Positions 7,957 to 16,355 of a stretch of 64,000 nt of DNA are shown piece by piece (position 1 is the stretch's first letter; each line of letters starts with the position of its first letter). The position numbers and the translations under genes are program-made. The DNA comes from Cyclobacteriaceae bacterium (GTDB lineage Bacteria > Bacteroidota > Bacteroidia > Cytophagales > Cyclobacteriaceae), in the NCBI GenBank assembly GCA_019694875.1, contig JAIBBC010000001.1, forward strand, positions 2,043,799 to 2,107,798. Direction: 5' to 3'. The notes beneath the pieces were generated by a model that searched no databases, was not told where the DNA came from, and was given only the letters and a program-made list of their open reading frames with translations.

Positions 7957-8514
7957 CTATTTCCGCTGGGCACGGATGCGGCTCAGGTGGCGCGGATGCA
8001 CACCAAGCATGGATGCAAGATATTTGTCGGGCACTTCCTGAATGAACCGCGGCTGGTGCTCCTGCATCCATTGGTATCGCTCTTCGGCTGATTTTGCAAT
8101 CAGGTTAAACACCCGTTCTTCCATGCCGATGTAGTTTGCTTCTATAATACGGGTATAAAACTGCCTGATATACTCGTGTTCCGCGTAAAGCTTCTGCCAG
8201 GTCGCCCGGGGCATGATCGCAATCTCTGTCGCTTCCATGGCCTGGATATTTTCTTTGGCAGGGAGTTGCGATACGAAACTCGAAAGCGAAGTGACAAATT
8301 CATTTGTAAGCGCAATCCAACGTGTTACTTCGCCATCTTTCGTATTATAGAAGTGACGGCATTTACCTTTTGTAACGATCCCGATTTCGTTGCAGACTTT
8401 TCCTTCCCTGATAAAGAATTTTCCGGAGGCTAATTTCTTGTGGTCAACAAAAGCGCTTGCGAGCATTTGCGCCTGCTGTTCCGTAAGGCCAAGCTTAGTG
8501 AATTCGGTTAACAT
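7957..8514 (-). CDS. Crp/Fnr-family transcriptional regulator
   Basis: A 185-residue protein. An N-terminal cyclic-nucleotide-binding-like beta-roll (about residues 25-110) includes GKFFIREGKVCNEIGIVTKGKCRHFY. A long dimerisation helix follows, then a short C-terminal helix-turn-helix, VPDKYLASMLGVHPRHLSRIR. The Arg and Glu that contact cAMP in Crp are not obvious, as is common in the compact Bacteroidota members, so the effector is unknown. The gene stands just upstream of the outer-membrane protein gene. Confidence 0.85.
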   Translation of the reverse strand: MLTEFTKLGLTEQQAQMLASAFVDHKKLASGKFFIREGKVCNEIGIVTKGKCRHFYNTKDGEVTRWIALTNEFVTSLSSFVSQLPAKENIQAMEATEIAIMPRATWQKLYAEHEYIRQFYTRIIEANYIGMEERVFNLIAKSAEERYQWMQEHQPRFIQEVPDKYLASMLGVHPRHLSRIRAQRK

Positions 8515-8564
8515 TGAATCATCCCTTTTTTCGTGATCAGCTTTAATCCTGACAACAAACGTAT

Positions 8565-10235
8565 TTACTGCCAGTCGAACGTTTCAACTTTTCCATTCAG
8601 CTTCCACTTCGTGGGAACTTGCGTTTCCATCCAATCAAGCGGTTCACCCAGGGGTAATTCCTGTGAAGCCAGTTTAAAGCATTCTTTTATGGATGTCAAC
8701 TGAGCCTCTTTCGTGGCTTCAGGTTCTGCCGAGATGAACAACGGGGTACCGCTTTTCGCGACAAGTTCGAGCCACTTAATCGTTTTTTCCCACGGCACTT
8801 TTGTGGTAACACCAACGCAGTCTGCGTCAGCTGCATAAAATGCTCCATGATGAATTCCGCGGAAGGCTAACGTGTTCACGCCCATCTTTCGTGTGCGCTC
8901 CCATTCGTTGCCGGAGGTGTCGTCACCAATCCGGTTAAGCTCAAACAATCCGGCCGACAAATGACTGAATGTATTACAACCAATGACATACATTTCGCCT
9001 GCCGCTTCACGGATGGCGTTGTACATACCTGAAATGATTTCAGCATTCGTTTTTGATGAGTCATACATGCTCCAGTCGGACTGAGTCATGGCTTTATCGC
9101 GGGTCATTTGCATTCCCCATTTACCGAAGATATCCCAGCTGGTATAGTCGAACTTCACCATTTCGTATCCCCATTGATGATAAACCTTAAAATAATTTTT
9201 GATCGTTTGCAGGTTTTCCGGAATGCTGGGATCAAGTACGGGCATGTCGCTGCGTCTCGTGCTGCTATTGGGAAGCAGCAGCGATTCTTTCGTGCCGGCT
9301 TTTATACTGAGTGGCCGGGTCCACAGGCCGGGCCGCATGCCCTCTTTGCGGATGTCATCGGCAAGCTGCTTCATGTCGGGGAAGTTGGCGTTGGGCGTGA
9401 TCATATCGTCACCCCAGGTCCATTTTCCCTCCGGTCCGCAAGGTGATGTTTTGAACCATCCATCATCAATCATTGAGAAGGGGCGGTTCTTCAGGCCGGC
9501 TGCCGCAGGTGCGATGAGCCGGGTATGTTCCATGATCAGTTTGGAAGAATTATTTCCGTAACTGAAGTACCAATCGTTGATACCGTACACCGGTTGCTTC
9601 GGCATACGGGGTTTATCGCACATCAGCTTCATGAATTTTCGCGCGGTGTGAAACGGAGCTTCATCGCCTTTGGATGTAATGCTGACAAGCTCGGCAGCTT
9701 TCAGCTTACGGTTGCCAAGCTTTACACCATTGCCGCCTGAGCGGGTATCAAGCGTTAATGACAGCTGGCCGTTATCGAGACCCCACGCACAAAAAGATGA
9801 CGCGTTTGTTTTAACGCTCATGCCGCTGGTGCCGGCCGGGCTGTGTTCCATAAAATACCACGGAAAGCGTTCACCGTCTTTAGCCTGATGCCAGGAAGCA
9901 TCTCCATACGTACGCTCCCATTGATCGTTTAATACAGTGTTGCGTGATCGTGAAGTTTCCCACAGCAGGGTGACTTCACTCAACGAAACACCCGGAGCCT
10001 GGATGAAAACGGTTAGCACTCCTTTCGCTTCCTCGAAGTTCACAGCAACGTCCTGGTAAATACATAAGTCACCGGCTGTCGACAGCTCCACAAGCTGGTT
10101 ATCGACTATGGCTGTAACACGGTCGGGGAGAGCGATAGCGGTTATGCGCTCACCGGTGTCGGAGAATACTTTATCGTACAGCAGGGTTGCTGCCAAGGAA
10201 AGTCCGGTTGTTCGAATGAAGTTTCTGCGGTTCAT
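8565..10235 (-). CDS. Alpha-galactosidase-like glycoside hydrolase (clan GH-D)
   Basis: A 556-residue enzyme with a Tat signal (MNRRNFIRTTGLSLAATLL). After an N-terminal beta-sandwich of about 190 residues comes a TIM barrel. The barrel has the clan GH-D landmarks: FSMIDDGW, a GMRPGLWTRPLS loop, the nucleophile in YEMVKFDYTS and a probable acid/base aspartate in NRIGDDTSGNEW. This matches GH36/GH27 melibiases that release terminal alpha-galactose. Tat export suggests folding before transport to the periplasm. It lies 16 bases downstream of a DUF3574 lipoprotein gene on the same strand. The substrate could also be another alpha-linked sugar. Confidence 0.83.
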   Translation of the reverse strand: MNRRNFIRTTGLSLAATLLYDKVFSDTGERITAIALPDRVTAIVDNQLVELSTAGDLCIYQDVAVNFEEAKGVLTVFIQAPGVSLSEVTLLWETSRSRNTVLNDQWERTYGDASWHQAKDGERFPWYFMEHSPAGTSGMSVKTNASSFCAWGLDNGQLSLTLDTRSGGNGVKLGNRKLKAAELVSITSKGDEAPFHTARKFMKLMCDKPRMPKQPVYGINDWYFSYGNNSSKLIMEHTRLIAPAAAGLKNRPFSMIDDGWFKTSPCGPEGKWTWGDDMITPNANFPDMKQLADDIRKEGMRPGLWTRPLSIKAGTKESLLLPNSSTRRSDMPVLDPSIPENLQTIKNYFKVYHQWGYEMVKFDYTSWDIFGKWGMQMTRDKAMTQSDWSMYDSSKTNAEIISGMYNAIREAAGEMYVIGCNTFSHLSAGLFELNRIGDDTSGNEWERTRKMGVNTLAFRGIHHGAFYAADADCVGVTTKVPWEKTIKWLELVAKSGTPLFISAEPEATKEAQLTSIKECFKLASQELPLGEPLDWMETQVPTKWKLNGKVETFDWQ

Positions 10236-10251
10236 AATGTTTGGGTTAAAC

Positions 10252-10641
10252 CTAAAACTTTGCCTTTACTTTTTTATCGACACGTAAAACAGATTGCTGC
10301 TTGAACATTACTTTGTATACGGTTATCAAACTGTCGATCTGTGCAGATTTTTTAGGCGACTTTTTATAATGGTACACAACCACGTAGGTTGGTTCGGTGA
10401 TCGGCTGATGACTTCCGGGATCATACCAGTTGCCGGTGGCGCTAATGGTAGTGCTGCCTTCCTTAAATACCTTTGAGATCTGATGGGTTTTAAAACTTTG
10501 CCATTCAGCATCGGTGATCAGTGTTCCGTCAGGCCGTGATTGTCCGAAGTATAAGTCGGTTTGGATCATGCGGTTGCCAGAGCATGAGGAAAGAAGTGTT
10601 ATCAGGAAAATAACAAAGAAGAGAAAAGCTCGCATTTGCAA
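10252..10641 (-). CDS. DUF3574 lipoprotein
   Basis: A 129-residue lipoprotein. The N-terminal hydrophobic segment ends in LLSSC, a lipobox with Cys near residue 20; the second ATG (10635) is an equally good start. The mature part follows the DUF3574 pattern: a TDLYFGQSRPDGTLITDAEW opening, a central ATGNWYDPG and EPTYVVVYHYK. Function is unknown. It is upstream of the glycoside hydrolase gene with a short gap, so the two are probably co-transcribed. Confidence 0.78.
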   Translation of the reverse strand: MQMRAFLFFVIFLITLLSSCSGNRMIQTDLYFGQSRPDGTLITDAEWQSFKTHQISKVFKEGSTTISATGNWYDPGSHQPITEPTYVVVYHYKKSPKKSAQIDSLITVYKVMFKQQSVLRVDKKVKAKF

Positions 10642-10690
10642 AGAAAGTTATAACATCTTCTTCGTTACTGCCAGTAAAACAGATGGAGAA

Positions 10691-11380
10691 TTATTTGTAA
10701 TCGATCCGCAGTCGTTCGAAATCCTCGAGATTTTTCATGACGTCAGCATGCAAAACTTGTCCAACGCGATGCTTGAAATTCCTTTTCTTATAACAGAAGT
10801 GCCAATCAAAAACCCCTGATCTGCGCTTAAAAGCAAAATTGCCCTGCGTGACTTTCCACTGCGAAGTAATAACGACCTGATTGGATACCACAACAATGTT
10901 GAGGTAATAATTGTAACGGAGCCTGGAAGTGGCGCGGAAGCCGGTTTTGATGATCCGAAGTTCATTACTGGAATAATCGATCGCGTAACCTTTCAGCACG
11001 AGGTGTTGGCCGATTCGTTTGAATAATGCTGAGGTTGAGTCCTGGCAGGTTAAAATGATGGTTTGATCACCCTCTTGTGGATAGTCGCTTTTCGATAGCG
11101 GTAAAGGCCTGATCAGATCATTGGAAAAAAGAATTTGTACCCCGGCTTGTGTAAGATATTGACGCAGTTTTTTGTCAACGGCATCTTCAGACACAAAATA
11201 AACTGTTTGCACAGAACCTATTTCAATTGACCCACTTTTAAAGAATAGCTTCTTGACTGTGAAGGCTTGAAGTTCTTCGGTTTTTGTTTCACCGCTTTTT
11301 AGCACCAGCCGGACGTCTTGCGAGAAACCACTAATCGAAATTCCAAAAGCTAAAACTGTTGTTAAGATCAAAACTTTCAT
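10691..11380 (-). CDS. Exported hypothetical protein
   Basis: A 229-residue protein with a signal peptide (MKVLILTTVLAFGISISGFSQ). The mature part starts with a beta-rich segment (VRLVLKSGETKTEELQAFTV) and contains VQILFSNDLIRPLP and DSTSALFKRIGQHLVLKGY. The latter resembles the short secretin/TonB N-terminal-like (STN) segment found in TonB-associated proteins, but the match is weak. The C-terminus is basic. No family is assigned. It is separated from the DUF3574 gene by 49 bases on the same strand. Confidence 0.6.
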   Translation of the reverse strand: MKVLILTTVLAFGISISGFSQDVRLVLKSGETKTEELQAFTVKKLFFKSGSIEIGSVQTVYFVSEDAVDKKLRQYLTQAGVQILFSNDLIRPLPLSKSDYPQEGDQTIILTCQDSTSALFKRIGQHLVLKGYAIDYSSNELRIIKTGFRATSRLRYNYYLNIVVVSNQVVITSQWKVTQGNFAFKRRSGVFDWHFCYKKRNFKHRVGQVLHADVMKNLEDFERLRIDYK

Positions 11381-11424
11381 GCGTTGGGGAGTTGTATTTG
11401 AAAATTGTGCAAAGGCCTTGCCAG

Positions 11425-11796
11425 TTACAGCGATTCCTTCTTTACCACGAGCAGATAATAATCTCTTTCCATTTCGAGATACCCTTGTTCGTAGCAGTAT
11501 TTGTAAACCTTTCCTTCTTTGGTGGTAAACAGGCTGGTCAGGTAGCTAAAATCAAACCCCTTTTCCAATAGTTTCTGACGGCTTACGGATACCGTTTTAC
11601 CGGTCGGGTTAAGGTCAGTCAGAATGCGCCTGTTTTTGCGTAAAGCGTTGTTCACGTTGCGCACATAGTTGGTTTCATCGCTGTTCAGCTTGTTGTTGTA
11701 GCTGATCCGGCATGGGTCGGAGCAAAACTTTTTATCCGCCCGACCGATAATTTTATCACCGCACTCCAGACACTTTTTTTCTGTGATTTTCACCAT
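11425..11796 (-). CDS. Small zinc-ribbon protein
   Basis: A 123-residue protein. An N-terminal four-cysteine zinc ribbon (CLECG at residues 9-13 and CSDPC at about 25-29) is followed by NNKLNSDETNYVRNVNNALRKNRRIL, a basic helical stretch. The second half contains GKVYKYCYEQGYLEMERDYYLLV. It resembles a small family in Cytophagales and Flavobacteriia. A nucleic-acid-binding role is plausible from the ribbon and the basic helix but unproven. Confidence 0.72.
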   Translation of the reverse strand: MVKITEKKCLECGDKIIGRADKKFCSDPCRISYNNKLNSDETNYVRNVNNALRKNRRILTDLNPTGKTVSVSRQKLLEKGFDFSYLTSLFTTKEGKVYKYCYEQGYLEMERDYYLLVVKKESL

Positions 11797-11949
11797 GTTT
11801 TTACCGGTTTTAACTGATTTTTATCCGATCGTAAACGTTTACAAATGAATGTAATCGAAAGTAACCGATTATCATACAACTGCCACATTTTTCTCGTCAG
11901 ACATTTGCATCATCAATCGAACAAAAAACGGTTGACATCACGGTGAGTG

Positions 11950-11992
11950 GTCATGCTTTGGCAAGCTCATGCTTCGACAAGCTCAGCATGAC
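11950..11992. repeat. REP-like palindromic intergenic element
   Basis: GTCATGCT (11950-11957) and AGCATGAC (11985-11992) form an inverted pair. Between them a near-duplicated unit, ATGCTTyGrCAAGCTC, occurs twice in tandem. The sequence around TTCGACAAGCTCAGCATGAC resembles a dispersed intergenic palindrome seen in many bacterial genomes. It lies upstream of ssb. The rest of the 250-base gap is AT-rich and shows no other clear feature. Confidence 0.6.
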
Positions 11993-12045
11993 AAGAGCAA
12001 GCCGTGAAATGAGAACGTATGTTAAACAATTTAAATAGTACAGTT

Positions 12046-12381
12046 ATGAAAAGTTTGAGAAACAGCGTGCAGTTGATCGGTCGTTTGGGTAAAGATCCTG
12101 AGGTGAAAACGTTTGGCGACAAAAAGAAAGCCTCGTTCTCGATCGCCACGTCTGATTCGTACAAGAACGCAAAAGGCGAGAAGGTCGAGGACACCCAATG
12201 GCACAACGTAGTAATCTGGGGCAAGCTGGCGGGTGTTGCCGAAAAGTATCTCAAGAAAGGTCAGGAAGTTGCTGTCGAAGGCAAGCTGGTGCACAGGGAG
12301 TACGAAAACGATAAAGGCGAAAAGCGGTATATCACGGAGATTACCGTAAACGACCTCGTATTGCTCGGAGGTAAACAATAA
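12046..12381 (+). CDS. ssb: Single-stranded DNA-binding protein, short form
   Basis: An OB-fold SSB of 111 residues. It has the typical SVQLIGRLGKDPEVKTF opening, the aromatic DTQWHNVVIWGKLAGVAEKY block and GQEVAVEGKLVHREYENDKG. The ATG at 12046 is chosen because MKSLRNSVQLIGRLG is the usual start; the longer frame adds nine unlikely residues. The chain stops at VNDLVLLGGKQ, right after the OB fold. The glycine-rich linker and the acidic C-terminal tip that recruit partners in the housekeeping SSB are missing, so this is probably an auxiliary paralogue. A hairpin terminator follows. Confidence 0.9.
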   Translation: MKSLRNSVQLIGRLGKDPEVKTFGDKKKASFSIATSDSYKNAKGEKVEDTQWHNVVIWGKLAGVAEKYLKKGQEVAVEGKLVHREYENDKGEKRYITEITVNDLVLLGGKQ

Positions 12382-12401
12382 AACTCTTAACCGTAATGGA
12401 A

Positions 12402-12435
12402 GGCTGCTCGAAATTTTTCGGGCAGCCTTTTTTTT
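12402..12435 (+). terminator. Rho-independent terminator of ssb
   Basis: GGCTGC (12402-12407) pairs with GCAGCC (12422-12427), with inner CGAA/TTCG pairing extending the stem, followed by eight T residues. Confidence 0.85.
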
Positions 12436-12455
12436 GTTCTTTGCCGCTCAAATAA

Positions 12456-12521
12456 TTTTTCCCTCACCCTGTCCTTCGGACATCCCTCTTCCTTGGAAGA
12501 GCGGCTGGGGTGAGGGGAAAA
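12456..12521. repeat. Three-stem palindromic repeat element
   Basis: The outer arms, TTTTCCCTCACCC on the left and GGGTGAGGGGAAAA (12508-12521) on the right, pair over about 14 bp with one mismatch or wobble. Inside are two further hairpins, TGTCC/GGACA (12470-12482) and CTCTTCC/GGAAGAG (12486-12501). The whole could fold as a three-way junction. The CCCTCACCC...GGGTGAGGG form resembles a dispersed intergenic repeat. It ends 19 bases before the next start codon. Confidence 0.65.
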
Positions 12522-12539
12522 TCCGTTAACTTCGCCACA

Positions 12540-14543
12540 ATGAGTTTTCTGTATCCTGCGTTTTTGTGGGCGCTTACGGCCCTGTCGATTCCGGTAATCA
12601 TTCACCTGTTTAATTTCCGCAAAACCAAACGCATCTATTTTTCAACCACCCGTTTTTTGCAGCGCGTACAGGAAGCCACTACAGCTAAACGCAAGCTCAA
12701 GCAGTATTTGATCCTGGCTTCCCGGATTTTGTTTTTGCTTTTCCTTGTGCTTGCGTTCGCTCAACCGATTATTCCTGCGAGTGAAGATTTTTCAACCAAC
12801 AGAAATATTTCCATCTACCTCGACAACTCATTGAGCATGTCTGTCCCGGTAGGCGAAAAAGCAAGCGCGCTTGACGCGGGCATTGGGTATGTAAAAAGAA
12901 TTGTGGATGTATTTCCGCCCGATACACGCTACCGGTTATTGACAAACGACTTTGCCCCGTTCTCCAATTCCTATAAAACAAAAAGTGAAGTTACCGATCT
13001 GCTCACGCAGGTGAGACTGTCGCCTGTCAGCCGAAGCTTACAGGAAGTGAAAGAGCGAATTCATAATCTTTCGCGCGGTGAGGCAGATGGGGAAGTTTTT
13101 TGGATTTCCGACTTTCAGCAATCGACCCTTGGTTCACTAAACGCATCGACAGCAGATTCAGCACAACGCTGGCATCTGGTTCCATTAACCTATCAGAACA
13201 ACACCAATATTTTTATTGATACGGCCTATCTTGAAAATCCATTTGTGGTAGGAGGGGAGAAGAATACGCTTCACATCCGCATGCGGAACGATGGCGACAA
13301 ACCGGTTGAGCAATTATTGGTGAAGCTTTCCGTAAACGGAATTCAGACCGGCACTGCATCAGTAAACATTGCAGCCAGGGGCGTATCGGAAAGTGCGTTT
13401 GACTTAACTACGGGTTTAAGCGGTGTGAGCCGTGCTACCGTTAGCTTTAACGATTACCCGGTTAGCTTCGATAACGAGTTTTATCTCGCACTTAATTTTT
13501 CGGAGAAGATTCGGGTATTGGAAATTAAAAATCAGAATGAGATCACGCCTGTTGAACGTGTTTTCGGCAACCGACAGGTATTTGTATTCCGGTCTTTCAC
13601 CGTCAGCAACTTTAATTATAGTCTGCTCAACGAAGCAGATATTGTCGCAGTCAACGGTATTGATCGCTTTGATGCATCGCTGTCGTCTTCGCTAAGAACA
13701 TTTGTTGACGGAGGTGGGGCATTATTTGTTATCCCCGGTACTGAACCGGATGTATCGTCCTACAAAAGCCTGTTGCATGTTGCTACTTTAAACCCGGTAA
13801 AAGCCACTCCGCTATCGGAACTTGACTATCCGGATTTTAAGAATCCGTTTTTCGAAAATGTTTTTGAAGAACGATCTGCACGACTTGCCATGCCACAGGC
13901 TGCAAAAACGATCGACTGGGGTTCTGACCGGTCTGCTATCCTGAAGTTTAAAAATGAGCAGCCTTATCTTTCCGTGTTCAATCAGCAGGGAAAGGTTTAT
14001 CTGCTGGCGGCCCCGCTGCAGAACGAGTTCACTACGCTGCACAACTCGGCTTTATTTGTCCCGATCATGTACCGGATGGCAGCTTCCGGAAAAAGGAGTG
14101 AAGTGAAGCCCTATTATTCACTGAATGATCCGTTCATTTCCCTCAGGCTCGACAGCATTTTGGGTGAACAGCCTATGAAGCTCGTGGGTGAGCAGGAAAT
14201 CGTTCCCGCGCAACGTAAGCTGGCCGATCAAGTAGTGATGGAGTTGCCCCGGTTTAGCATGAATGCCGGCTTTTACAAGGTTGCCCATGAGGCCGATACG
14301 GTTGGCCTGCTGGCATTTAATCTGAATAAGTATGAATCATTGCTCGGCCAGTATTCCGGTGAAGCCGTAAAACAACAACTCGGCAACCCGCAAACCGTCA
14401 GTATTTTTGAAGCAAATTCGGAAGAGGCTTTCAGCAACGAAATAAAAGCGAGATATTTGGGGAAACCATTGTGGAAGCATGCCCTGATTCTGGCCCTTTG
14501 CTTCCTTTTGGCTGAGATTCTCCTGATCCGATTCTTAAAATGA
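12540..14543 (+). CDS. BatA-like membrane protein with VWA domain
   Basis: A 667-residue protein starting at the ATG at 12540 (MSFLYPAFLWALTALSIPV). The N-terminus is the BatA/aerotolerance-regulator N-terminal domain, with IPVIIHLFNFRKTKRIYFST and a second helix around residues 55-77. A VWA-like domain follows with DNSLSMS as the DxSxS site. The middle is beta-rich, and a glutamine-amidotransferase-like section with FVDGGGALFVIPG comes next. One membrane helix closes the chain (HALILALCFLLAEILLIRFL). Relatives sit in Bacteroidota envelope operons; their exact role is unsettled. The stop overlaps the next start by four bases (ATGA). Confidence 0.87.
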   Translation: MSFLYPAFLWALTALSIPVIIHLFNFRKTKRIYFSTTRFLQRVQEATTAKRKLKQYLILASRILFLLFLVLAFAQPIIPASEDFSTNRNISIYLDNSLSMSVPVGEKASALDAGIGYVKRIVDVFPPDTRYRLLTNDFAPFSNSYKTKSEVTDLLTQVRLSPVSRSLQEVKERIHNLSRGEADGEVFWISDFQQSTLGSLNASTADSAQRWHLVPLTYQNNTNIFIDTAYLENPFVVGGEKNTLHIRMRNDGDKPVEQLLVKLSVNGIQTGTASVNIAARGVSESAFDLTTGLSGVSRATVSFNDYPVSFDNEFYLALNFSEKIRVLEIKNQNEITPVERVFGNRQVFVFRSFTVSNFNYSLLNEADIVAVNGIDRFDASLSSSLRTFVDGGGALFVIPGTEPDVSSYKSLLHVATLNPVKATPLSELDYPDFKNPFFENVFEERSARLAMPQAAKTIDWGSDRSAILKFKNEQPYLSVFNQQGKVYLLAAPLQNEFTTLHNSALFVPIMYRMAASGKRSEVKPYYSLNDPFISLRLDSILGEQPMKLVGEQEIVPAQRKLADQVVMELPRFSMNAGFYKVAHEADTVGLLAFNLNKYESLLGQYSGEAVKQQLGNPQTVSIFEANSEEAFSNEIKARYLGKPLWKHALILALCFLLAEILLIRFLK

Positions 14544-15799
14544 AGATACTCATCCAGGCCGCCAAAATCCTCGACAGTAACTCTCCATTTCACAAAAAAG
14601 AAAAAAACGTTCTCATCCAAAATGGCCGGATTGCCGACATTGGTGATAAGAATTTCCAGGCCGATAAGGTGATTAAAGCCGAAGGAATGATCCTTTCCGC
14701 TGGCTGGTTTGACCTGGGAACATACGTGGGCGACCCCGGCCTCGAACACAAGGAAGACCTGGAGTCGGTAGGAAAAGTCGCTGCCGCTGGCGGGTTCACC
14801 GAAATTGCAACACTGCCTAACACATCACCAAGCATTCAAACCAAAAACGATGTTACCTACCTGATTAAAGGCAATGGCAACAGATTGGTGCAGATTCATC
14901 CGCTCGCGTCAGTTACAAAAAATAATAAAGGTGAGGACCTCACCGAAATGATCGACCTGCATGAAGCGGGAGCTGTTGGTTTTACCGATGGTCTGAAGCC
15001 TGTGTGGCATACCGATATTTTTCTTAAGTCGCTTCAATACCTGCAAAAGTTTAACGGTGTATTGATTGATCATCCCGAAGACATCTGGCTCAACATGTTT
15101 GGTCAGATGCATGAAGGTTTGAACAGCGCACTGCTTGGGCTAAAAGGCATGCCTTCCATTGCTGAAGAAATCGCGATCAGCAGAAACATCAAATTGTTAA
15201 CCTACGCGGGCGGGCGACTGCATCTTTCCCGACTTTCAACGTCAAAATCGATCGGGCTTATACGCGCAGCAAAAAAGAAAATGAACATCACGTGCGATAT
15301 CACAGCATACCAGCCGTTGCTTGACGACAGCATGCTGGCCGGTTTCGATACGAATTACAAAACAAATCCTCCCTTACGCACGAAGGGCGATAATGACTCG
15401 CTGATCAAAGCATTGAAAGACGGAACGATCGATGTTATTTGTTCCGGGCACACTCCGCAGGACGAAGAGAGCAAGAGCATTGAATTCGATCATGCCGATG
15501 CCGGTATGATTAACCTTCAGACTTTTGCAGCTAACCTGGTATCGCTTTCGCGCGATGTAAAATGGGATGTGCTCATCGAAAAAGTAACCACCGGCCCGCG
15601 GACGGTGCTGGGCTTAGATCAGCCCGTGATTGATGTGGAAGCAAAAGCAAACCTTACGTTGCTTGATCCGAACCGCGAATGGAAGCTTGACGAAAAGAGC
15701 AATTTTTCGAAATCGAAAAACTCGCCCTGGTTCAACCAAACGCTTACCGGAAAAGCGGTGGCAGTTTTCAATAACGACAAGCAGTGGCTTGACTTGTAA
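14540..15799 (+). CDS. Dihydroorotase-like protein lacking metal ligands
   Basis: A 419-residue amidohydrolase-fold protein closest to class I dihydroorotase. It keeps ATLPNTSP (the MPNT block), LIDHPED and the C-terminal TTGPRTVLGLD. The zinc-binding positions are changed: DxHxH reads DLGTY (residues 58-62), the later HxxH reads HLSR (228-231), and TDHAPH reads SGHTPQ (302-307). It is therefore probably not a dihydroorotase. Inactive homologues elsewhere act as structural partners of aspartate transcarbamoylase; that role here is inference. The gene overlaps its neighbours on both sides (four bases and one base) in the BatA-DUF4199-glycosyltransferase operon. Confidence 0.82.
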   Translation: MKILIQAAKILDSNSPFHKKEKNVLIQNGRIADIGDKNFQADKVIKAEGMILSAGWFDLGTYVGDPGLEHKEDLESVGKVAAAGGFTEIATLPNTSPSIQTKNDVTYLIKGNGNRLVQIHPLASVTKNNKGEDLTEMIDLHEAGAVGFTDGLKPVWHTDIFLKSLQYLQKFNGVLIDHPEDIWLNMFGQMHEGLNSALLGLKGMPSIAEEIAISRNIKLLTYAGGRLHLSRLSTSKSIGLIRAAKKKMNITCDITAYQPLLDDSMLAGFDTNYKTNPPLRTKGDNDSLIKALKDGTIDVICSGHTPQDEESKSIEFDHADAGMINLQTFAANLVSLSRDVKWDVLIEKVTTGPRTVLGLDQPVIDVEAKANLTLLDPNREWKLDEKSNFSKSKNSPWFNQTLTGKAVAVFNNDKQWLDL

Positions 15800-16335
15800 T
15801 GAAAAAATCACCTTTAGTAGGAATTAGTTTACGCAACGGACTGATTGCCGGAGTGCTGGCTGTTGGATTGCTGAGCGTTATGTATTACCTCGGCCGGCAT
15901 CCGCTGATGGTGGCACCTTTCCTGGATTTCAGAATCCTGCTGCTGGGCATTTTTGTTTTCTTCACGCTAAAAGAATTCCGCGAAAATCACCAGAACGGTG
16001 AACTGCATTTCTGGCAGGGAATGGCCGGGGGATTTATCATGGTGATGGTTGCCGCTACGGTTGCCTCGGCTTTATTTTGGGTTTTTACTGCTTTGGAAAA
16101 GGATTTTATTCGCGAGTACGTAGTTCAAATGACCGGCTACCTGAAAAGTTTTGCGCCCGAGGATATCGAGCGCATCGGAAAAGATGCCTTTCAGCGTAAT
16201 TTAGAGGACCTTCCATCGACTAATGGCAAGCAAATAGCCGCATCGTACTTTATTCAAAGCATGGTAATCGGCTTTTTTGTGACAATTATATTATCAGTGT
16301 CGTTAAGAAAACATCCTAAATCACTAGCTAATTAA
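15799..16335 (+). CDS. DUF4199 membrane protein
   Basis: A 178-residue membrane protein with four predicted helices, near residues 11-31, 40-57, 72-97 and 150-170. The loop after the second helix has FFTLKEFRENHQNGELHFWQG, matching the DUF4199 signature (conserved Arg/Lys and Gly in a short cytoplasmic loop). Function is unknown. Its start overlaps the stop of the dihydroorotase-like gene by one base, and a second DUF4199 gene follows 20 bases later. Confidence 0.82.
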   Translation: MKKSPLVGISLRNGLIAGVLAVGLLSVMYYLGRHPLMVAPFLDFRILLLGIFVFFTLKEFRENHQNGELHFWQGMAGGFIMVMVAATVASALFWVFTALEKDFIREYVVQMTGYLKSFAPEDIERIGKDAFQRNLEDLPSTNGKQIAASYFIQSMVIGFFVTIILSVSLRKHPKSLAN

Positions 16336-16355
16336 CTAAACTAAATTCAGTTATT

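Noticed and set aside
7895-8071. N-terminal extension of the outer-membrane protein
   Set aside because: The 59 extra residues are Cys/Pro-rich, overlap the Crp-like gene and precede a clear signal peptide at 7894.
10735-10965. Second frame inside the exported hypothetical gene, considered as a frameshift fragment
   Set aside because: The main frame stays open and plausible through the same region, so there is no need for a shift.
12387-12605. 72-residue minus-strand frame over the repeat element
   Set aside because: It runs through the ssb terminator and the palindromic repeat and has no coding signature.
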